Source: Coriobacteriales bacterium (GTDB taxonomy: Bacteria; Actinomycetota; Coriobacteriia; Coriobacteriales; UBA8131). From it: DNA of 10,252 bases. The position numbers and the translations under genes are program-made. Positions within the stretch are counted from its first letter, which is position 1. Each line of letters opens with the position of its first letter. The stretch covers positions 1-10,252 of the forward strand of contig JAISMZ010000166.1 of the NCBI GenBank assembly GCA_031276475.1, given 5' to 3'. The notes beneath the pieces are model-generated. The model had not been told where the DNA came from. It worked only from the letters and a program-made list of their open reading frames with translations, and ran no database searches. Positions 1 through 4,137 of this stretch are shown here, piece after piece.

Positions 1-41
1 ACGTACCCTTTTGTGTCCTCAAAGGACACAAAAGGGTACGT
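1..41. repeat. Head-to-head pair of palindromic-repeat halves inside the methyltransferase gene
   Basis: Positions 1-19 and 23-41 are perfect 19-bp inverted copies around a 3-nt loop. Each arm is one half (GGACACAAAAGGGTACGT) of the dispersed palindrome found elsewhere in the window, but the halves point in the opposite relative order. The element is translated within the methyltransferase reading frame. Confidence 0.85.
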
Positions 42-494
42 CCCTCCTGTGTCCCCTGCGTCCACCGCCCCTCCTGTGTCCCCTCCCGTGTCCCCCGCCC
101 CTCCTGTGTCCCCTGCGCCTCCGACGGGCGCTTCTTTGTGAGCCAGGGCGTCACAGTTGTCCACGGCGTAAAACGTTAGAGCAGCGTCTGGGAGCGCGGC
201 GGCCAAGAATGTCTCAAAGCGCAGGTTGCCGCAGGCCAGGTCGAGGACTGAGAGGCCCGGGGCGGTAGCGGGCGGCAATGTGTCGGTGGCGGCGCGGGGC
301 GCGGCTGGGGTGCGTGGAGCGGGGTCGACAGCGGGCGGGGCACAAACACCAGACATCGCCGGTCTGATCCACAACAAACAGCGCTGCCAGCCGGGCCAGG
401 AGGATTTTCGCGTTGCGGAGAAGTCGGCGTGGTGCTCGCGATAGAAGTTATCATTCAGTTTGCAGAGTATTCTTGCTGTGGCTGCGTTCATCAT
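1..494 (-). CDS. Trm9-like class I SAM-dependent methyltransferase, partial (3' end beyond left edge)
   Basis: The minus strand is open for 164 codons from tandem ATGs (494-492 and 491-489) to the window edge. Residues 17-36 contain FY...FSATR...WPGW, resembling the FSxTRxxPWP signature at the N-terminus of Trm9/ALKBH8 tRNA methyltransferases. Residues 83-90 (VLDLACGN) are SAM-binding motif I, and D112 in FYAVDN fits the acidic residue of motif II. Between them lies a Pro/Ala-rich insert (about residues 50-80). After residue 120 comes a Gly/Asp/Thr-rich stretch encoded by dispersed repeats. The rest of the methyltransferase fold must lie outside the window. Trm9 proteins methylate carboxymethyl-uridine at the tRNA wobble position, so the divergent position next to elp3 is suggestive. 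The function is inferred; the methyltransferase fold is fairly secure. An in-frame upstream ATG at 536 is possible. No strong Shine-Dalgarno precedes either start. Confidence 0.75.
   Translation of the reverse strand, partial: MMNAATARILCKLNDNFYREHHADFSATRKSSWPGWQRCLLWIRPAMSGVCAPPAVDPAPRTPAAPRAATDTLPPATAPGLSVLDLACGNLRFETFLAAALPDAALTFYAVDNCDALAHKEAPVGGAGDTGGAGDTGGDTGGAVDAGDTGGTYPFVSFEDTKGY
43..113. repeat. Degenerate tandem CCTCCTGTGTCCCC repeat
   Basis: Copies of CCTCCTGTGTCCCC occur at 43-56, 70-83 and 100-113, with a variant (CCTCCCGTGTCCCC) at 82-95. The TGTGTCC end matches the outer end of the dispersed palindrome arm, so these look like decayed or expanded half-elements. On the minus strand they encode a repeating GDTGG peptide in the methyltransferase. 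Confidence 0.8.
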
Positions 495-617
495 CTTGCG
501 GCTTTCACTGTGCGGTCGGTCGGTGCGGCGCCGCATGGCTCCGGGCGGCTACCGTCCAGGCGGTGGCAAGACGGGGACGGTAACTCCGGGCGGCATCGGG
601 CAGCGCAGTTTGGACAT

Positions 618-648
618 CTGGCAGGCATCTGCACCATTTTATAGTATA
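618..648 (+). promoter_or_regulatory. Likely elp3 promoter with symmetric -10, possibly bidirectional
   Basis: CTGGCA (618-623), a 16-bp spacer and TATAGT (640-645) match sigma-70-type -35/-10 hexamers at 4/6 and 5/6. Only 5 nt separate TATAGT from the elp3 ATG at 651, and no Shine-Dalgarno is visible, so the transcript may be leaderless. TATAGTATA (640-648) is nearly self-complementary and gives TATACT on the minus strand, which could serve the divergent methyltransferase with a leader of about 140 nt. The rest of 495-650 shows no gene. Confidence 0.5.
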
Positions 649-650
649 GA

Positions 651-2795
651 ATGCGATTGATGGAAGCATTGTTGCGGGAAATACTCGATTGGCTGCGCAC
701 CGGCGATTTTGTTGGCGCTGATGAAAAGCGGCTCGCGCAGCTGATCCTTCGGCACAACCGCGGCCGAGGGGATAACCGCCATCACTTTGCCAAGAAGCGG
801 ATACTGCCATTTTATTTTAAGGTTAAGGAAACGGAGCCTGAGCGTTGGGCCGCCTGGCACGTTGACCCTGAGCTGGAACGGCGGCTGGTGCGGCTTTTGC
901 GAGTAAAGCCGCGACGGACGGCCTCCGGCGTGGCAACGCTGACCGTGCTCACCAAGCCCTGGCCCTGCGCCAATGACTGTCTGTACTGCCCGAGCGACCT
1001 GCGGATGCCCAAAAGCTACCTGAGCGACGAGCCCGCCTGTCAGAGGGCCGAGCGCAACTACTTTGACCCGTACCTGCAGGTGGTTTCTCGTCTCAGGGCG
1101 CTCACGCAGATGGGGCACGCCACCGATAAGGTGGAGCTGATAATCCTCGGCGGCAGCTGGAGCGACTACCCGGAGCACTATCAGCTCTGGTTCGTCAGCG
1201 AGCTGTTTCGCGCCCTGAACGACGGCGACGCCGCCGAAGAGGCCGCCCGGACGCGCCGCCAGCAGTATCGCGAACGGGGCTGCTCCAACCAGCCGGACGC
1301 GCTGGCGGCGCACGTTGCCCCCTGGCAGCAGCGCGTTGATGCCGGGGAGCTCTCTTATAATCAGGCGCTCGCTCGGCTCTACCACGAAGACGGCGGCTGG
1401 CGGGGCGGAGCTGAGAGTGGCGACGACGCTGAGCGGAGCAACAGTGCTGGCCGGGGCGGTGGGAGCGAGCGGGGCGACAGCGGGGACGGCGGCGGGCGGG
1501 GCGGCAAGGGCGAGCGGAACGGCGACGCTGGAGCACAAAAGAGAACACAAAAGAGTACGTCCCTTTTGTGCTCCAACCAGGCGGTTGCTCAACTCTACCA
1601 CGAAGACGGCGGCGAGCAGAACGGCGACGCTGGAACACAAAAGAGTACGTCCCTTTTGTGTTCTACAGCGGACGACGCCCCAGCGACCAACCTCAACGAG
1701 CTGTACCGTCAGCACAGGATCAACGAGACGGCCCGACACCGGGTGGTCGGTTTGGTTGTGGAGACGCGCCCGGACGCTGTGAACGTCGCCAGCCTGGAGA
1801 TGCTTCGCCGCCTGGGCTGCACGAAGGTGCAGATCGGCGTCCAGAGCCTGGACCCAGCCGTGCTGAAGGCGAACAACCGCCGCGACAAAACCGCGAGCGT
1901 CCGCCGCGCTTTTGCGCTGCTGCGGATATTCGGCTTTAAGATCCACGCGCACTTCATGGTCAACCTTTACGGTTCTACGCCGGAGCAGGATCGGCGCGAC
2001 TTTCAGTGCTTTGTTAGCGAGAAGGCCTATCTGCCCGACGAACTCAAGCTCTACCCCTGCGCGCTGGTAGCCGGCACCCGGCTTTGCGAGCACTACGCAG
2101 ACGGCAGCTGGCGGCCTTACAGCGAGGCGGAACTCGTGCAGGTTCTCGTAGCTGACACTCTTAACACCCCGCGCTTCATGCGCATCTCCCGGATGATCCG
2201 CGACATATCCGCCCACGACATCGTCGCCGGGAACCGCAAAGCCAATCTCCGGCAGCTGGTGGAGGCGCAGGCGGCGGAGGTGCCAGGGATGCAGGCGCAG
2301 GCGGCGGATCGTACGCAGCTGGCGCAGGAGCCGGCGGCCAGCAACCGCATAGCCGAGATCCGCTACCGCGAGATCAGCACGAGCGAGACCGACCTCGAGC
2401 GCCTGCAGCTGAACGTCCTGCACTACCAGACATCGGTCAGCGGCGAGTACTTCCTGGAGTGGACGACACCCGAGGACCGGATCGTCGCCTTCCTCCGCCT
2501 CTCCCTGCCGCAAAGCGACTACCTGCGCAAACACCAGGCAGAACTGCCCGTCAGGCCTGGCGAGGCAATGATCCGCGAGGTGCATGTCTACGGCACAGTC
2601 GCCGAGCTGCACGGCGGCGGCGAGAACGCCCAACACCGCGGCCTCGGCCGCCAGCTGATTGAGAAAGCCTGCGCCATCGCCCGCGAACAGGGATATCAGA
2701 AGCTCAACGTCATAAGCTCCGTGGGCACCCGCGAATACTACCGCAGCCTGGGCTTTGCAGATGGCGGACTCTACCAGCAAAAACTGCTAAACTGA
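651..2795 (+). CDS. elp3: Elp3 family tRNA uridine-34 carboxymethyl-type modification enzyme (radical SAM + GNAT) with repeat-derived insert
   Basis: Elp3 uses radical SAM chemistry with an acetyl-CoA lysine-acetyltransferase-like domain to build carboxymethyl-type groups on tRNA wobble U34. In this 714-aa protein C106, C110 and C113 form the CX3CX2C cluster motif. The following stretch (LRMPKSYLSDEPACQRAERN, then FDPYLQ) is the characteristic Elp3 segment. VVETRPD (369-375), QIGVQS (394-399) and FKIHAHFMVNLYGS (429-442) continue the radical SAM core. The C-terminal GNAT domain shows REVHVYG (642-648), the acetyl-CoA loop QHRGLGRQLIEKA (661-673) and YYRSLGF (696-702). Residues about 190-345 are an insert absent from typical Elp3 proteins of roughly 450-550 aa. 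The insert is Gly/Asp-rich, contains a 72-codon-offset duplication, and includes two translated palindromic repeats encoding QKSTSLLC. The ATG at 651 lies 5 nt after a good -10, suggesting leaderless translation; an alternative ATG lies at 660. Confidence 0.95.
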   Translation: MRLMEALLREILDWLRTGDFVGADEKRLAQLILRHNRGRGDNRHHFAKKRILPFYFKVKETEPERWAAWHVDPELERRLVRLLRVKPRRTASGVATLTVLTKPWPCANDCLYCPSDLRMPKSYLSDEPACQRAERNYFDPYLQVVSRLRALTQMGHATDKVELIILGGSWSDYPEHYQLWFVSELFRALNDGDAAEEAARTRRQQYRERGCSNQPDALAAHVAPWQQRVDAGELSYNQALARLYHEDGGWRGGAESGDDAERSNSAGRGGGSERGDSGDGGGRGGKGERNGDAGAQKRTQKSTSLLCSNQAVAQLYHEDGGEQNGDAGTQKSTSLLCSTADDAPATNLNELYRQHRINETARHRVVGLVVETRPDAVNVASLEMLRRLGCTKVQIGVQSLDPAVLKANNRRDKTASVRRAFALLRIFGFKIHAHFMVNLYGSTPEQDRRDFQCFVSEKAYLPDELKLYPCALVAGTRLCEHYADGSWRPYSEAELVQVLVADTLNTPRFMRISRMIRDISAHDIVAGNRKANLRQLVEAQAAEVPGMQAQAADRTQLAQEPAASNRIAEIRYREISTSETDLERLQLNVLHYQTSVSGEYFLEWTTPEDRIVAFLRLSLPQSDYLRKHQAELPVRPGEAMIREVHVYGTVAELHGGGENAQHRGLGRQLIEKACAIAREQGYQKLNVISSVGTREYYRSLGFADGGLYQQKLLN
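1377..1613 (+). repeat. In-frame duplicated segment within the elp3 insert
   Basis: A 21-bp sequence beginning CTCTACCACGAAGACGG occurs identically at 1377-1397 and 1593-1613, offset 216 bp (72 codons), so both copies encode LYHEDGG. Similarity extends upstream (YNQALAR versus SNQAVAQ). A second shared stretch, GAACGGCGACGCTGGA (1517-1532 and 1619-1634), precedes a palindromic element each time. The unit is therefore a host-gene segment plus a palindrome, duplicated in tandem with extra simple sequence in the first copy. Confidence 0.85.
1531..1573. repeat. Palindromic repeat inside elp3, copy 1
   Basis: GAGCACAAAAG (1531-1541) is the perfect inverse of CTTTTGTGCTC (1563-1573), around a core containing AGTACGTCC. 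The left arm is partly duplicated (GCACAAAAGAGA, then ACACAAAAGAGT). Both arms are translated in frame in elp3. Confidence 0.85.
1633..1663. repeat. Palindromic repeat inside elp3, copy 2
   Basis: GAACACAAAAG and CTTTTGTGTTC are perfect 11-bp inverted arms around AGTACGTCC. The arms differ from those of copy 1 by compensated changes: GAACAC/GTGTTC here versus GAGCAC/GTGCTC there. Complementarity is thus kept while the sequence varies. Confidence 0.85.
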
Positions 2796-2803
2796 ACAGC
2801 GCA

Positions 2804-2948
2804 AGAACACAAGGGGGGAACACAAGGGGGTACGTCCCTTGTGTGTTGCCTTGTGTGTTGCAAGAACACAAGCTGGTACGTCCGGCAGGACACAAAAGGG
2901 TACGTCCCCTTTGTGTCGTGCGACATCGTCGCGTCCCCTTTGTGTCGT
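2804..2948. repeat. Cluster of palindromic repeats directly after elp3
   Basis: The cluster begins 9 bp after the elp3 stop. It holds a copy with a duplicated left arm (2805-2847), a half copy (2864-2883), a complete copy (2888-2917, GGACACAAAAGGG / TACGT / CCCCTTTGTGTC) and an extra right half (2931-2947). The hairpins could act at the elp3 mRNA 3' end, but none is followed by a T-run. Confidence 0.85.
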
Positions 2949-3094
2949 GAAGCGCAGCCCCGGCTTTGGTGGCAACACCCCCCGGACCTTTGAATCGGCA
3001 AGGGGGATAAACCTTGCCAAAGCCGGTGGCCGACAGTCCCGAAAGGGATTGCGGGATATTCTATCCCTGGCAAAAGGCACGCGCCCACACAACT

Positions 3095-3138
3095 GCTGTG
3101 GAAAATCAAATTAACCCTACGGTTTAATTTTCCACAGC
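3095..3138. other. Dyad with inverted TTTTCCACA (DnaA-box-like) sequences
   Basis: GCTGTGGAAAAT (3095-3106) is the perfect inverse of ATTTTCCACAGC (3127-3138). Each arm contains TTTTCCACA, which fits the loose DnaA-box pattern TTWTNCACA, and the interior is AT-rich. It may simply be an RNA hairpin; no further boxes of this kind were seen nearby. Confidence 0.5.
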
Positions 3139-3170
3139 CGGACGCATCGTTAAGTCAGGGTCGGTCTATC

Positions 3171-3194
3171 CCAGGCTCTTTTGGGCTGGTTTTT
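3171..3194 (+). terminator. Intrinsic terminator
   Basis: CCAG-g-CTC / TTTT / GGG-CTGG forms a 7-bp stem with one bulged G, a T4 loop and one G-T pair. It is followed immediately by TTTTT (3190-3194). It would end transcription reading from elp3 or from the structured tract at about 2950. Confidence 0.6.
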
Positions 3195-3202
3195 ATGGTA
3201 AT

Positions 3203-3273
3203 GGGGGGACACAAGAGAGTACGTCCCTTTTGTGTCGTCGCGTCCCTTTTGTGTCGCGTCCCCTTTGTGTCGT
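3203..3273. repeat. Palindromic repeat plus tandem right halves
   Basis: A full copy occupies 3207-3236 (GGACACAAGAGAG / TACGT / CCCTTTTGTGTC). Two further right halves follow (CGTCCCTTTTGTGTCG at 3241-3256 and CGTCCCCTTTGTGTCG at 3257-3272). Extra right halves recur after several full copies. Confidence 0.85.
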
Positions 3274-3367
3274 CCCTCTGCGTTGTCTCGTCCAGGCTCC
3301 TGTCGGGATTTCAGGAGTTATTGCTAAAAATTCACGGTTGTGTACCCAAATCAGCCGGTTTTGCGGG
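3261..3367 (+). repeat. 107-bp direct repeat, copy 1
   Basis: This block matches 3454-3560 at an offset of 193 bp with a single difference (G at 3305, A at 3498). It starts inside a palindrome right half (CCCTTTGTGTCG) and ends with TTTTGCGGG. No convincing coding signal is seen; the two copies are open in more than one frame. Confidence 0.9.
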
Positions 3368-3465
3368 ACACAAGAGAGTACGTCCCGTTTGTGTCGAGTC
3401 CCTTTTGTGTCGTATTGCGTCAGGACACAAAGGGGTACGTCCCCTTTGTGTCGCCCTTTGTGTCG
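3366..3465. repeat. Two palindromic repeats with extra right halves
   Basis: Full copies lie at 3366-3395 (GGACACAAGAGAG / TACGT / CCCGTTTGTGTC, with one arm change) and 3423-3452 (GGACACAAAGGGG / TACGT / CCCCTTTGTGTC). Extra right halves lie at 3397-3412 and 3453-3465. This cluster separates the two copies of the 107-bp block. Confidence 0.85.
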
Positions 3466-3560
3466 TCCCTCTGCGTTGTCTCGTCCAGGCTCCTGTCAGG
3501 ATTTCAGGAGTTATTGCTAAAAATTCACGGTTGTGTACCCAAATCAGCCGGTTTTGCGGG
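3454..3560 (+). repeat. 107-bp direct repeat, copy 2
   Basis: Second copy of 3261-3367, differing at 3498. After 3560 the sequence (GTTTTACAGGGGC...) is unrelated to the palindrome that follows copy 1. This copy therefore appears to keep the original flank, and copy 1 looks like the inserted duplicate. Confidence 0.9.
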
Positions 3561-3682
3561 GTTTTACAGGGGCAATTGCGGGATTATGGTCAGTTACTGG
3601 AGGCAGACGGACGAATTTTGCCTGCCAACGGTGAGCAGGTCGAAATATATTGCACACAAGCGCCAATTTTTAGCAATAACTC
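3508..3682. repeat. Inverted 31-nt motif GAGTTATTGCTAAAAATT...TTGTGT
   Basis: GAGTTATTGCTAAAAATT occurs at 3508-3525 (and at 3315-3332 in the duplicate) and as its exact inverse at 3665-3682. The match extends to 27 of 31 positions, through the TTGTGT end (3652-3664 on the inverted side). The arms bracket about 126 bp and could form a long hairpin or an operator pair. No gene is recognised in 3561-3747; an open frame there ending at 3722 has no family features. Confidence 0.75.
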
Positions 3683-3747
3683 GGAAAACAGTGCAATCGG
3701 GCGCGCAAGCGTAAAAAATTAGCAGCAAGTACCTCACACAGGTCGAC

Positions 3748-3894
3748 AATTGACCCTTTTGCTCAAGGGGGCACCAATGGCCTCGATCCCTTCTTGCCCC
3801 ATTTCCTCAATTGGCTCTTTTGCTCAGGGGGAGGGGGTCTTGTGGCCGAGAAACCCCGCACCGCATTCTGAACTGGCTCTTTTGCACATGGGAG
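3748..3894. repeat. Three degenerate tandem copies, period 61-62 bp
   Basis: A core of AAYTGRCYCTTTTGCTCA followed by a G-run starts at 3748, 3809 and 3871. The sequence between cores is poorly conserved. The third copy ends in a run of ten Gs (3894-3903). No coding signal was found. Confidence 0.65.
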
Positions 3895-3937
3895 GGGGGG
3901 GGGCACCGGTTGCTCATTGCACGGCCACTTTCCGCCA

Positions 3938-4065
3938 ATGCGAGCAAAGCCGTCCCCGCGTCCCGCTCTCCACCCATGCGAGCAAAGCCGTACCCACGGC
4001 CACTCTCCACCCCCGCGTCCAAAGCTGCCCCGCGTCCCACTCCCCACCCATGCGAGCAAAGCCGT
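3938..4065. repeat. Degenerate 37-38-bp tandem array with ATGCGAGCAAAGCCGT core
   Basis: ATGCGAGCAAAGCCGT is exact at 3938-3953, 3976-3991 and 4050-4065, with a decayed copy at about 4013-4028. Read on the minus strand the core is GGCTTTGCTCGC, which resembles the GGCTCTTTTGCTCA core of the array at 3748-3894. The two arrays may therefore be the same motif in opposite orientations. Confidence 0.75.
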
Positions 4066-4115
4066 ACCCGTTTTGCCACCGTCTGAACGATAACAAATTG
4101 GCCGGAAAATGGTGT

Positions 4116-4133
4116 GCGCTGATTAATCAGCGC
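4116..4133 (-). terminator. Palindrome after the Fe-S protein gene, possible terminator
   Basis: An 18-bp perfect palindrome (GCGCTGATTAATCAGCGC) lies 4 bp beyond the stop codon of the minus-strand gene. It would form a strong mRNA hairpin there. Only a short TTTT follows at a distance on that strand, so termination efficiency is uncertain; it could instead protect the 3' end. Confidence 0.45.
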
Positions 4134-4137
4134 CTCT

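Larger units (their letters stand above)
2950..3194 (+). ncRNA. Candidate structured RNA of unknown class, ending in an intrinsic terminator
   Basis: Several helices are compatible. CCGGCTTT (2960-2967) pairs with AAAGCCGG (3019-3026). That stem encloses GGTG-GCAA-CACC (2968-2979, a GNRA tetraloop) and GGCAAGG...CCTTGCC (2997-3018), making a three-way junction. Next come AGTCCC-GAAA-GGGATT (3035-3050, a second GNRA loop with a G-U pair), GGGATA-TTC-TATCCC (3053-3067), a 12-bp stem (3095-3106 with 3127-3138) and the terminator at 3171-3194. The GNRA loops, the G-U pair and the T-run all favour the plus strand. No clear promoter is seen, so it could also be an elp3 3' UTR. It matches no RNA family I recognise, and there is no plus-strand gene just downstream for it to regulate. 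Confidence 0.4.

Noticed and set aside
563..588. GACGGGGACGGTAAC as another copy of the CCCCTTCCGTCCCC repeat family
   Set aside because: Only GGGGACGG is shared, which is too short to distinguish from chance in GC-rich sequence.
639..2780. A 713-codon open frame antisense to elp3
   Set aside because: It mirrors a gene with unmistakable Elp3 motifs, has no recognisable family, and is expected from GC-rich codon use.
2839..3114. A 91-codon plus-strand frame after elp3
   Set aside because: It begins in palindromic repeats and continues over the predicted RNA helices; no family features.
3195..3722. A 175-codon plus-strand frame across the palindromic repeats
   Set aside because: It is composed largely of palindromes and the 107-bp duplicate, is open in several frames at once, and has no family features or ribosome-binding site.
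3890..3903. Run of ten Gs as a phase-variation switch or G-quadruplex
   Set aside because: It lies in no gene and at no promoter, and is explained as part of the degenerate tandem array.
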